Assembly: GCF_902489635.1 (NCBI RefSeq)
Contig: NZ_CABUAN010000015.1
Coordinates: forward strand, 1-46,059
Origin: an uncultured Porphyromonas sp.
GTDB taxonomy: Bacteria; Bacteroidota; Bacteroidia; Bacteroidales; Porphyromonadaceae
Direction of reading: 5' to 3'
DNA length: 46,059 bases
Every line of letters begins with the position of its first letter. Position 1 is the stretch's first letter. Made by a program: the position numbers and the translations under genes. Positions 13,927 through 21,332 of this stretch are shown in pieces. The notes under the pieces were generated by a model. It did no database searches. It was not told the DNA's origin and saw nothing but the letters and a program-made list of their open reading frames with translations.

Positions 13927-16056
13927 TTATAGTTTGATGGTTTTGTTATCTACTTGGAGGATATAGTGAGCTATATCTAAGGTGGTCGGCAGTGTTAAGG
14001 TTGTACTTCCTAGAGCCTCTTCAGAAATAAGCAACTCTCCTGATAAGCTATGCAGTCGGATCTGATGCTTAGTTACATCTTGGAATGTAATCTGTAGGTA
14101 AGATGGTGAAAGCAAGGTTATGTCAAAGCCAAGAGCCTCTATAGTGGGACGTGAAAGGGAAGTAATATTCAAATCCTGTCTGATAGATAGGGGAAGAGAT
14201 TGGAATACTTTGTCGTCTTCAGTGCGTAAGTATAAGGTGATGTAAATATCATCAGGCTCGTTTCTGCACAGCTTACGATGGAGTTTGACATCATACATAA
14301 AGACTCCCGATTCTATCTCTTCTTCTTCTGACAAGAATGTTTCTATGATTTCTCCCTTGTAGATGTAATCTTGTCGTACTTGATAGCTTGTTTGTGTTTT
14401 CCTACAACTCCAATCCCCCTTCCAAGGAGTTACAGAAATGTACTCTAGGCATCCAGATTCATCAGATATGCATTCTGATAGCATTATTGATCTATTCCCA
14501 TTATTACTAGATCTAGATTCATCAATAATAGGGATAACTGCTTCTCGGGAGCCATACTTATTTGTTGCTTTTACTTCTACTTCAGTATAGCCGTCTGCTC
14601 GCAGAGCATGAACTCGAAAGCTTGTATAGTTGAGATGCTCTATACGTCCTTTTCTTTCGTGACCATCTTCGTAGTCTGCGACTCTGATTTGAAATTCTTC
14701 TGCTCCTAGACTCTCAATACGAACAATGCCATCAACAAAATAGGCTGTCCTAGCAGTCTCCGTAAAGGTTACTTTTATAGATCCTGGAGCCGTTGCTACA
14801 TAGTAGATTTGCTCTCCTGATATCTTTGCCCCCTGACAGATGCCCTCTAGACTGGCTCGTATCATATAGAGACCAGCAGAGTTGACATAAGCATCGTCTG
14901 TATCGAATCGAATGGCCGTAACTAAATCTTGAGACTCAGATAAACTCATCAGATGATACTGCCCATCCTTTCCCAAGTATTCTACACGCCATGTGATGGG
15001 TGAGATGGGTAGAGATGAGGAGGTCTTATATGTGAATGTGTAGCTAGAGCCATGGCTTAGGATATCTTCGCTACTCTGTCCTTTCACCCGAATAGTAACC
15101 TCATTATTGTGATGTTGCTTCCATCCGACACCCCACATTACTTGAAGCGAGTTGGGGTCGACTTGATGCGCAGTTTGACCCTTCTTGATCCTCCATGAGA
15201 ATAGTCCTGACACCTTGTCGGAGAAGCTCATAAAGCTCTCTTTAGATACGACTCTTGGATTATACAAAGGGAGAGCCTTGTCACCCATCCAATAGAACTC
15301 TCGACTAGCTATTGCTGAGAGCTGTCCTACTTCCTTCCCATTTACTTGCTCAAAAAGAGATAGCCCGCTAGAATCTAGTATCTGCTTGTCAAGTATTGTA
15401 CCCTGAACAATCCTTTTAGAGCTAGGAGGAGCTGAAGCTCCCACAGAGGATGCAAAGCCTAAGACATTTCCTATCGCCCGTAATGTGACTGTCTTTAGAT
15501 CGTACTGTTGAGCTGTTATAGACTCATTAATAGAACCCTCTACAAACCAATTGAGCTCTCTATTTATTTGTATACGACCAACTGCTCCATTTGGAAATTC
15601 TGAATTCTTTTTCTCCCCTGTCGCAAATAGTACGGCATCAGGGACTATGGCATCATCAACCTTAAGACAGAATGGTGTAGCGACATAGGCTAAGTCCTCA
15701 GGCATCCCATCCGAGAAGCTGACCTCTATATTGAGCGTTCCCTCCGTTTGCTCGGAGACTGTTAGGTTGTCACCCCACATCTTGGCGGCATGCTCTAGTA
15801 CCTCTTTGTACCCCATCTTCATCGGGACATCATCCTTGTAGACGAGATTTATCTGGAGAGGCTTCCCTCGTTGCATATTTCTCATAGAGAGTTGTTGCAC
15901 CTTACGAGGTGAATACACCTCAGTAGGTGTCGTTGCGTCAGAGCTGACAAGACCGTAGACCTGTAGCTCTGTCTGCTGGGCATATGAGAGGAGGTGGAGT
16001 GAGAGGAGTAGCCACCCACACAACAGGGAGCATCGGAGAGATTTGTGAGCTTTCAT
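13927..16056 (-). CDS. T9SS-secreted protein resembling an inactivated metalloprotease
   Basis: This 709-residue protein has a signal peptide (residues ~7-26, ending SYAQ) and a C-terminal T9SS type A sorting domain (residues ~640-709: ITFQDVTKHQIRLHSLSGELL...YILQVDNKTIKL). Residues ~60-260 resemble secreted metzincin/leishmanolysin-like proteins of Bacteroidota, with a segment like LNW...YDLKTVTLRAIGNVLGF. Where an active enzyme has HExxHxxGF, this protein has RAIGNVLGF (residues 193-201), so both zinc histidines and the catalytic Glu are missing. It should be exported to the cell surface but not be proteolytic by that site. The rest is probably beta-rich. The gene is visibly AT-richer than its neighbours and lies between intact hsp20 and an hsp20 relic, which points to acquisition. 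The metalloprotease kinship is moderate-confidence; the sorting domain is firm. Confidence 0.75.
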   Translation of the reverse strand: MKAHKSLRCSLLCGWLLLSLHLLSYAQQTELQVYGLVSSDATTPTEVYSPRKVQQLSMRNMQRGKPLQINLVYKDDVPMKMGYKEVLEHAAKMWGDNLTVSEQTEGTLNIEVSFSDGMPEDLAYVATPFCLKVDDAIVPDAVLFATGEKKNSEFPNGAVGRIQINRELNWFVEGSINESITAQQYDLKTVTLRAIGNVLGFASSVGASAPPSSKRIVQGTILDKQILDSSGLSLFEQVNGKEVGQLSAIASREFYWMGDKALPLYNPRVVSKESFMSFSDKVSGLFSWRIKKGQTAHQVDPNSLQVMWGVGWKQHHNNEVTIRVKGQSSEDILSHGSSYTFTYKTSSSLPISPITWRVEYLGKDGQYHLMSLSESQDLVTAIRFDTDDAYVNSAGLYMIRASLEGICQGAKISGEQIYYVATAPGSIKVTFTETARTAYFVDGIVRIESLGAEEFQIRVADYEDGHERKGRIEHLNYTSFRVHALRADGYTEVEVKATNKYGSREAVIPIIDESRSSNNGNRSIMLSECISDESGCLEYISVTPWKGDWSCRKTQTSYQVRQDYIYKGEIIETFLSEEEEIESGVFMYDVKLHRKLCRNEPDDIYITLYLRTEDDKVFQSLPLSIRQDLNITSLSRPTIEALGFDITLLSPSYLQITFQDVTKHQIRLHSLSGELLISEEALGSTTLTLPTTLDIAHYILQVDNKTIKL

Positions 16057-16265
16057 ACGAAGACATATCTTGTTTATGCCAGCTAAGATACAAAAAATGA
16101 ATTGTAGAGGTTCTTGGACTTGTGTAACAGGGCAATAGCATTAGAAGTTTGGAGCATATTGCTCTTTAGGGTGGTAGCGGGTAGCCTCACTTGTCATACT
16201 TATTACCTTTGCATCGTCTATAGCCTATGAGGCGACAGTGTAACGGCAGGACTTTGACCCAAAAG

Positions 16266-16439
16266 GAGACTGTTGCATAAAGGCGCATCGCTGTGTTGCT
16301 TTCGGGATTCGGCTTCGGTCACATACGTAGGTATGCTCCCTTCAGACCTCACCCTCAGCGCCTTGCGCTTCATCCTTTCTGCAAAGTCTAGACAATCTTG
16401 CAAGCAAGATTTTGAGACTGTTGACTTTGCAACAGTCTC
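16266..16439. mobile_element. 174-bp MITE-like element with 5-bp target-site duplication
   Basis: The ends are inverted repeats GAGACTGTTGCA (left, 16266) and its complement (TGCAACAGTCTC, ending 16439). The element is flanked on both sides by AAAAG (16261-16265 and 16440-16444), as expected for a 5-bp target duplication. It has no transposase, so it would have moved in trans. The terminal repeats match the palindromes at 13754-13783, 16444-16470 and 2983-3003. Confidence 0.7.
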
Positions 16440-16443
16440 AAAA

Positions 16444-16470
16444 GAGCCTGTTGGCTTTTTCAACAGTCTC
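16444..16470. repeat. GAGCCTGTTG...CAACAGTCTC palindrome
   Basis: 10-bp arms with one mismatch enclose a GCTTTTT centre. It directly follows the MITE-like element and is another member of the same palindrome family. Confidence 0.7.
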
Positions 16471-16485
16471 CTCAGGGGCGAAAAG

Positions 16486-16525
16486 TAGTAGCCCCATGCA
16501 GCATAGGTGCTGGGCGGGGCTACTA
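16486..16525 (-). terminator. Terminator of hsp20
   Basis: A perfect 10-bp stem TAGTAGCCCC/GGGGCTACTA with a GC-rich loop is followed on the minus strand by CTTTTCGC. It lies about 60 bases past the hsp20 stop. A second copy is at 13716-13753 within the duplicated segment. Confidence 0.55.
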
Positions 16526-16587
16526 GGTGTGTTAGATTTTTATGGTGAGACTAGAGCGAGAGGCTCAGGTCTAGCGGTGTGGCGCTA

Positions 16588-17019
16588 CTACTCGATAGCG
16601 ATGGTGCGACGAGCCTTCTGCTGCTCCTCTTCGCTGATCTTGGGGATCGAGAGGGTGAGGACGCCGTCGGCCATGCGAGCCTGGATGCGCTCCTCGTCGA
16701 CATTGTCTGGCAGGATGAGGGTCTGCTCGAACTTGCTGTAGGAGAACTCGCGACGTAGATAGCGACTCTGCTCGTTTTCGTGCTGCTCCTCCTCGTGGTG
16801 GCGCTCCATCGTGATGACTAGGTCGTGCTCCTCGTTGATCTCGATGTTGAAGTCCTCGCGCTTCATGCCTGGAGCTGCAATCTCTACGCGAAACTCCTCG
16901 GGAGTCTCTAGTACGTTGATAGCGGGTGCGGTAGCGTTGGGTCTTACCATCCAGTTGCTGTCAAAGAGGTCGCTCCATAGTGTGGGCCTCCAATTGTTGT
17001 CTCTTCTTGATAGTGTCAT
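16588..17019 (-). CDS. Hsp20/alpha-crystallin small heat shock protein
   Basis: This 143-residue cytoplasmic small heat shock protein has an alpha-crystallin domain at residues ~38-135: FRVEIAAPGMKREDFNIEINEEHDLVITMERH, then FSYSKFEQTLILPDNVDEERIQARMADGVLTLSIPK. It ends with the short IxI-like tail (TIAIE). As a holdase it should bind unfolding proteins without ATP and oligomerise. It appears monocistronic, with a 7-bp leader hairpin at 17059-17092 and a terminator downstream. Its 3' end has been duplicated at 13716-13926. The family call is secure. Confidence 0.94.
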   Translation of the reverse strand: MTLSRRDNNWRPTLWSDLFDSNWMVRPNATAPAINVLETPEEFRVEIAAPGMKREDFNIEINEEHDLVITMERHHEEEQHENEQSRYLRREFSYSKFEQTLILPDNVDEERIQARMADGVLTLSIPKISEEEQQKARRTIAIE

Positions 17020-17058
17020 AGTAGTATTGATTTTAATAGGTGTTTGTGTACTTACTCT

Positions 17059-17092
17059 GTGCAGGGGTTCCGATCTCTCGGGAGACCTGCAC
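17059..17092 (-). promoter_or_regulatory. Leader hairpin upstream of hsp20
   Basis: Arms GTGCAGG and CCTGCAC (7 bp) lie 40-73 bases upstream of the hsp20 ATG, with an inner TCTC...GAGA pairing. It could be a 5' UTR structure. It does not cover the start codon, so a thermometer role is weakly supported. A TACCCTTTG just upstream is a -7 box with one extra base. Confidence 0.35.
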
Positions 17093-17162
17093 TAACTATC
17101 TAGCAAAGGGTAAGCCAACGGCTGGAAGTGCGACAATTTGTCGCAAAAGGCGACTGACGAAA

Positions 17163-17909
17163 CTACTCGGAGCGCTTGGCACCGCGGGCTAGCTGGTAGA
17201 AAACTTCGTCCATCGAGTCACAGTCAAATTGTCGCTTTAAGGCTCGTGGGGTGTCTAAGGCTCTGATCTGTCCGTCTACCATGATGGAGATGCGGTCGCA
17301 GTACTCCGACTCGTCCATATAGTGTGTGGTGACGAAGACGGTGATGCCCTCGGCGGCAGCGTTGTAGATGAGCTCCCAGAAGCGTCGCCGTGCCACGGGG
17401 TCTACGCCTCCCGTAGGCTCATCAAGGAAGACTATCTTGGGGCGGTGAAAGATAGCGACGGAGAAGGCCAGCTTCTGCTTCCACCCGAGGGGTAGGCTGC
17501 CCACGCGGAGCTTGCGCTGATCGTAGAAGTTGAGCTCCTCGAGGAGTCGCTCCATACGGCTCTGTATGATGCGTCGCGAGAGACCGTAGATGCGTCCGTA
17601 GAGGAAGATGTTCTCCTCGACAGAGAGGTAGTCGTAAAGTGAGAACTTCTGGCTCATGTAGCCGATGTTTCGCTTGATCAGCTCGGTCTCTTTGCGCACG
17701 TCATAGCCTGCTACCTCGGCGTAACCTGAGGTGGGCTTGAGCAGTCCGGTGAGCATACGTATGGCGGTGCTTTTACCAGCACCATTGGCTCCGAGGAAGC
17801 CGAAGATCTCGCCCGGCAAGACGTCGAAGGTGATCTCGTCGACAGCGGTGAAGTCGCCGAAGCGCTTGGTGAGCTTATTGGCCAATATACTATACTCGGT
17901 GGAGGGCAT
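17163..17909 (-). CDS. ABC transporter ATP-binding protein (YbhF second-half type)
   Basis: This 248-residue ABC ATPase has Walker A GANGAGKST at residues ~40-48, Walker B IVFLDEPTGGVDP and the H-loop TTHYMDE. Its signature is SLPLGWKQK in place of LSGGQ, as typical of the C-terminal half of YbhF-like ABC-2 exporters. It would pair with the ATPase encoded directly upstream (3-base gap) to power export together with the HlyD-like adaptor. The ABC-2 permease genes that normally follow (YbhS/YbhR) are absent: 143 bases further on is hsp20. Confidence 0.88.
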   Translation of the reverse strand: MPSTEYSILANKLTKRFGDFTAVDEITFDVLPGEIFGFLGANGAGKSTAIRMLTGLLKPTSGYAEVAGYDVRKETELIKRNIGYMSQKFSLYDYLSVEENIFLYGRIYGLSRRIIQSRMERLLEELNFYDQRKLRVGSLPLGWKQKLAFSVAIFHRPKIVFLDEPTGGVDPVARRRFWELIYNAAAEGITVFVTTHYMDESEYCDRISIMVDGQIRALDTPRALKRQFDCDSMDEVFYQLARGAKRSE

Positions 17910-17912
17910 GGG

Positions 17913-18848
17913 CTAGGGCTCTTGAGAGATGATGAGGAAGTAGTCCTCGATGGAGGGGGGGATCTTGCGGATGTCTAGCCCCTTGACGCCTTGCTCTAGG
18001 AGGCGCGTGTGGATCTCCTCGGGGGTGATCACTTGCTCGTCGAAGGTGAAGTGGTGCGCCTCGCCAAAGGCATAGCTGCTGAGTACGCCACTGAGGCTGC
18101 GCAACTTGAGGAGCAGGTCGCCCATATCTTCTGCGGTGGCGGACCAAAGGGCACGATCCATGTTTGAGACGAGCCCGTCGGGGGTGTCTATGGAGAGGAT
18201 CTGGCCATCTTTCATCAGGGCTACTTGGTCGCATAGCACCGCCTCGTCCATGTAGGGGGTGCTGACGATCATCGTGATCTCGCCCTGCTCGCGTAGCTTG
18301 GAGAGCATCTGCCAGAACTCGCGGCGTGAGACGGGATCGACGCCAGTCGTCGGCTCGTCGAGTAGGAGGAGGCGAGGCTTGTGTATGAGTGCGCAGGAGA
18401 GAGCTAGCTTTTGCTTCATACCGCCTGAGAGCTTGCCAGCGGGACGCTTTTCGAAGGGAAGGAGCATCTTATAGATGTCCTCGATGAGGTGGTAATTCTC
18501 CTCAACGGTCGTCTTGTAGACGGTGGCGAAGAACTCGAGGTTCTCCCGCACGGTGAGGTCTTGGTAGAGGGAGAAGCGACCAGGCATGTAGCCGATCTGA
18601 TGACGTAGCGGGCGGTAGTCGCGCTTGACGTCGTGACCTAAGACGGTGACCGCGCCAGCGTCGGGGTTGAGGAGCGTGGCGATGATGCGTATGAGGGTCG
18701 TCTTGCCGGCTCCGTCGGGGCCGATGATCCCTAGTAGCTCGCCCTCACGGACGCTGAGGTCGATGCCCTGGAGCGCAACGGTCTTGCCAAAGCTCTTGCA
18801 TACGCCCTGACAAGATACTGCTGGTTGGGTCGCCTGAGCTACAGACAT
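17913..18848 (-). CDS. ABC transporter ATP-binding protein (YbhF first-half type)
   Basis: This 311-residue ABC ATPase has Walker A GPDGAGKTT at residues ~43-51, a full LSGGMKQKLALSCALIHKP signature, Walker B LLLLDEPTTGVDP and H-loop region STPYMDE. The C-terminal ~80 residues form an extra regulatory-type domain common in ABC-2 drug/sodium exporters. With the next gene it makes up the two ATPase halves that are fused in E. coli YbhF. It follows the HlyD-family adaptor by 4 bases. The membrane partner is missing locally. Confidence 0.9.
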   Translation of the reverse strand: MSVAQATQPAVSCQGVCKSFGKTVALQGIDLSVREGELLGIIGPDGAGKTTLIRIIATLLNPDAGAVTVLGHDVKRDYRPLRHQIGYMPGRFSLYQDLTVRENLEFFATVYKTTVEENYHLIEDIYKMLLPFEKRPAGKLSGGMKQKLALSCALIHKPRLLLLDEPTTGVDPVSRREFWQMLSKLREQGEITMIVSTPYMDEAVLCDQVALMKDGQILSIDTPDGLVSNMDRALWSATAEDMGDLLLKLRSLSGVLSSYAFGEAHHFTFDEQVITPEEIHTRLLEQGVKGLDIRKIPPSIEDYFLIISQEP

Positions 18849-18852
18849 AGGT

Positions 18853-19779
18853 CTACTGGTCTAGTACGACACGTCCGTACTGTCCGATGCGTAGCTTGCC
18901 GTCGTTGGGGACGCGTACCTTGATCGCATAGATGAGCGAGGCGCGGGCGTCGGGCGTCTGTATGTTCTTGGGGGTAAACTCAGCTCGGTCGGAGATCCAT
19001 ACCACTTCGCCTGTGTAGGCTTGTGCCTCTTCCTCGCCCATGTCGCTATAGACGGAGACCTCTTGCCCGAGGGTTACGTGTTCTAGCTGCTCTGCGGTGA
19101 CGTAAGCGCGCAGATACATCTGCTTGAGGTTGGCTAGGCGAAAGAGCGGCATGCCTTGTCCTGCTAGCTCGCCCTGATGCAGGTAAACGGTGAGCACCGT
19201 CCCCGAGATAGGTGCCTTGATGAAGCTCCGAGAGATCATCTGGTCTACCTGACTCTCCTGTACGGTGAGTGCGTCGCCACTACCTGTGGCGGAGCGATTT
19301 TGCTGTCCGATGGTAGCTCTGGCGGCGGCTATCTGCCCTTTGACAGCAGAGATCTTGGCATCGATCTCGTCTAGTGTGCGCTGTGCCATGACGCCACGAG
19401 TTACGAGCGGGGCATAGCGGTCACGCTCTTTGTTGAGTGCCTCGAGCTGAGCTTCTAGAGGTGCGACCTGTGTTGCTGCATTGGTATGTCCCGCTGCATT
19501 GACTGTCGCTTGCTGCGTGTCAACGAGGTCTTTCTGCAGGGCGAGGAAGGTGGTGTCGATCAGTCCTACGACCTGTCCCTCCTCTAGCTGGTCCCCCTCA
19601 GAGACGTCTAGACGCAGTAGCTCGCCCGAGGTGACGGCCGAAACAACGATCTCCTCCGCCTCGAAGATACCTTGGGCGGAGTAGTCGCTACTGTGGTCTT
19701 TGCACCCCCATGAGAGTAGGAGGGTGAGGAGGAAGAGGTAACCTATATATCGCTTAGCGTGTGTCATCTTATTTGCCAA
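18853..19779 (-). CDS. HlyD/YbhG-family periplasmic adaptor lipoprotein
   Basis: This encodes a membrane-fusion (adaptor) protein of up to 308 residues. The lipobox is LSWGC, with Cys at ~26. The biotinyl-lipoyl-like half-motifs (EIVVSAVTSGELLRLDVSEGDQLEEGQVVGLID and IKAPISGTVLTVYLHQGELAGQGMPLFRLA) flank a helical hairpin (residues ~80-180). A beta-barrel domain follows. It should bridge an inner-membrane ABC-2 exporter and an outer-membrane TolC-like channel. A second ATG four codons in (MTHAKRYIG) is an equally good start. It lies 24 bases after mlaF and is translated ahead of the two ATPases. Confidence 0.88.
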   Translation of the reverse strand: MANKMTHAKRYIGYLFLLTLLLSWGCKDHSSDYSAQGIFEAEEIVVSAVTSGELLRLDVSEGDQLEEGQVVGLIDTTFLALQKDLVDTQQATVNAAGHTNAATQVAPLEAQLEALNKERDRYAPLVTRGVMAQRTLDEIDAKISAVKGQIAAARATIGQQNRSATGSGDALTVQESQVDQMISRSFIKAPISGTVLTVYLHQGELAGQGMPLFRLANLKQMYLRAYVTAEQLEHVTLGQEVSVYSDMGEEEAQAYTGEVVWISDRAEFTPKNIQTPDARASLIYAIKVRVPNDGKLRIGQYGRVVLDQ

Positions 19780-19803
19780 AGAAAGAAAAAGGAAAGGGAC
19801 GTA

Positions 19804-20541
19804 TCAAAGGTAAAGAAAGTTTTTGAGAGAGAGGGGAATGTCACCACTGAGCTCCTCTCGCGAGCCTTGCCATGCGACTTGACCTTTGTCTAGGTAGAGG
19901 ACATGATTAGCAATGGTCTTGATGGAGTTCATGTCGTGCGTGTTGACCACCGTCGTGATCTGGTACTCCTCGGTGAGCTCTTTGAGTAGCTTATCTATCG
20001 AAGCCGAGGTGGTAGGGTCTAGTCCAGAGTTTGGCTCATCGCAAAAGAGGTAGTGTGGGTTGAGTGCCACGGCACGGGCTATGGCTACGCGCTTCATCAT
20101 ACCGCCACTGATCTCTGAGGGGAACTTGCGCTGAGCACCCTCTAGTCCGACCCGATCGAGGAGTGCCATAGCGTGTGCTTTGCGCTCTCGTGGCGATAGC
20201 TTGGAGAAAAGTTGCAATGGAAAGAGGACGTTCTCCAAGACGGTCATACTATCGAAGAGTGCTGATCCCTGAAAGAGCACGCCCGTCACTTGTCTTAGTC
20301 GCTTGAGCTGCTCCTTGGACAAGAGCATCATATTGTGCCCATCGAAGAGTATCTCTCCCGACGTGGGCTGTATGAGACCTATGAGACTCTTGAGCAAAAC
20401 CGTCTTGCCCGCACCACTACGCCCGATGATGCAGTTGATGCTTCCTGGCTTAAAGGTGGCATTGATGTGATCCAGTACTACCTTGTCGTCAAACTCTTTG
20501 CAGAGCCCTCTGACCTCTATGATCTTAGTCACTTGTCCCAT
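19804..20541 (-). CDS. mlaF: MlaF-like phospholipid ABC transporter ATPase
   Basis: This ABC ATPase of 245 residues (start at MGQVTK) has GRSGAGKT at residues 40-47, a signature SEISGGMMKRVAIARAVALNP and Walker B LFCDEPNSGLDP, the pattern of MlaF/Ttg2A. The open frame could start 12 codons upstream, but that overlaps the mlaE stop; the ATG at 20541 lies 4 bases past that stop with TAAGG just before it. With MlaE it should drive phospholipid transport between the membranes. No MCE-domain MlaD gene follows; the next gene is an HlyD-type adaptor. Confidence 0.88.
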   Translation of the reverse strand: MGQVTKIIEVRGLCKEFDDKVVLDHINATFKPGSINCIIGRSGAGKTVLLKSLIGLIQPTSGEILFDGHNMMLLSKEQLKRLRQVTGVLFQGSALFDSMTVLENVLFPLQLFSKLSPRERKAHAMALLDRVGLEGAQRKFPSEISGGMMKRVAIARAVALNPHYLFCDEPNSGLDPTTSASIDKLLKELTEEYQITTVVNTHDMNSIKTIANHVLYLDKGQVAWQGSREELSGDIPLSLKNFLYL

Positions 20542-20545
20542 AGCC

Positions 20546-21301
20546 TTACATAAACAATAGACTGGTGAGTACAACATCGGCGAGGAGGATCAGCACGCAG
20601 CTCGACACCACTGCATTGGTGCTGGCGCGTCCTACGCCGAGGGCACCCCCCTTGACCGTGTAGCCGAAGTAACTAGCACCCGATGAGATGATAAAAGCGT
20701 AGACGAGAGACTTGATGATCGAGTAGAAGATATTCTTCGCAACGAAGAATGTCTGCAGTCCCATCTCGAAGTCTGACGGGGTGATCGAGGGAATAAAGTA
20801 AGTGGCTAAGTATCCGCCCACCAGCCCCGTAGACATGCTGATGACGCTCAGCACTGGGATAAAGAGCATCAGCCCGAGGATCTTGGGGAGGATGAGGAAG
20901 TTGGCGGAGTTAACACCCATAATCTCCATAGCGTCGATCTGCTCGGTCACACGCATGGTAGCTAGCTCGGAGGCGATGCTAGAGCCGACCTTGCCTGCGA
21001 GGATAAGACACATGATAGAGGAGGAGAACTCGAGAAACATGATCTCCCTCCCTGCATAGCCTATCGTAAAGCGAGGTATGAGTGGCGAGTTCATATTGAT
21101 CGATAGCTGGATCGTGATCACCGTGCCAATGAAAAAGCTGATGATCACGACGATCCATATCGAGTCGAGTCCGTACTTAGCTATCTCTCGGATTAGCTGC
21201 TTGAAGAAGATGCCCCACTTCTTCGGCCGTCTGAAGACTTGCGCCATGAGGAGCGTGTACTCGCCCATGACACTGAGCGCATTGCCGATTGGATTAGCCA
21301 T
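20546..21301 (-). CDS. mlaE: MlaE-family permease
   Basis: This 251-residue integral membrane protein has the MlaE-type core: FIGTVITIQLSI, EFSSSIMCLILAGKVGSSIASELATMRVTEQIDAMEIMGVNSANFLILPKILG, and a TM-rich C-terminus. It forms the inner-membrane part of the lipid-transport ABC system with MlaF (4-base gap). It is 31 bases after the nucleoside transporter. Length and motifs are normal for the family. Confidence 0.92.
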   Translation of the reverse strand: MANPIGNALSVMGEYTLLMAQVFRRPKKWGIFFKQLIREIAKYGLDSIWIVVIISFFIGTVITIQLSINMNSPLIPRFTIGYAGREIMFLEFSSSIMCLILAGKVGSSIASELATMRVTEQIDAMEIMGVNSANFLILPKILGLMLFIPVLSVISMSTGLVGGYLATYFIPSITPSDFEMGLQTFFVAKNIFYSIIKSLVYAFIISSGASYFGYTVKGGALGVGRASTNAVVSSCVLILLADVVLTSLLFM

Positions 21302-21332
21302 AGCTTAGCGGACTTGGATGATAGCCTTCTTC

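Larger units (their letters stand above)
16057..16587. other. 531-bp gene-free stretch between hsp20 and the secreted protein gene
   Basis: It contains the leader of the secreted-protein gene, an apparently orphan plus-strand TACCTTTG box (16204-16211), the 174-bp MITE-like element, a second small palindrome (16444-16470) and the hsp20 terminator. An 81-codon open frame on the minus strand runs through the repeat element and is not credible as a gene. Confidence 0.7.

Noticed and set aside
16218..16463. 81-codon minus-strand open frame
   Set aside because: It runs through the MITE-like element and its inverted ends, with no promoter or start region of its own.
17059..17092. RNA thermometer for hsp20
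   Set aside because: The hairpin is 40 or more bases before the start and does not mask it. It is kept only as a leader hairpin.
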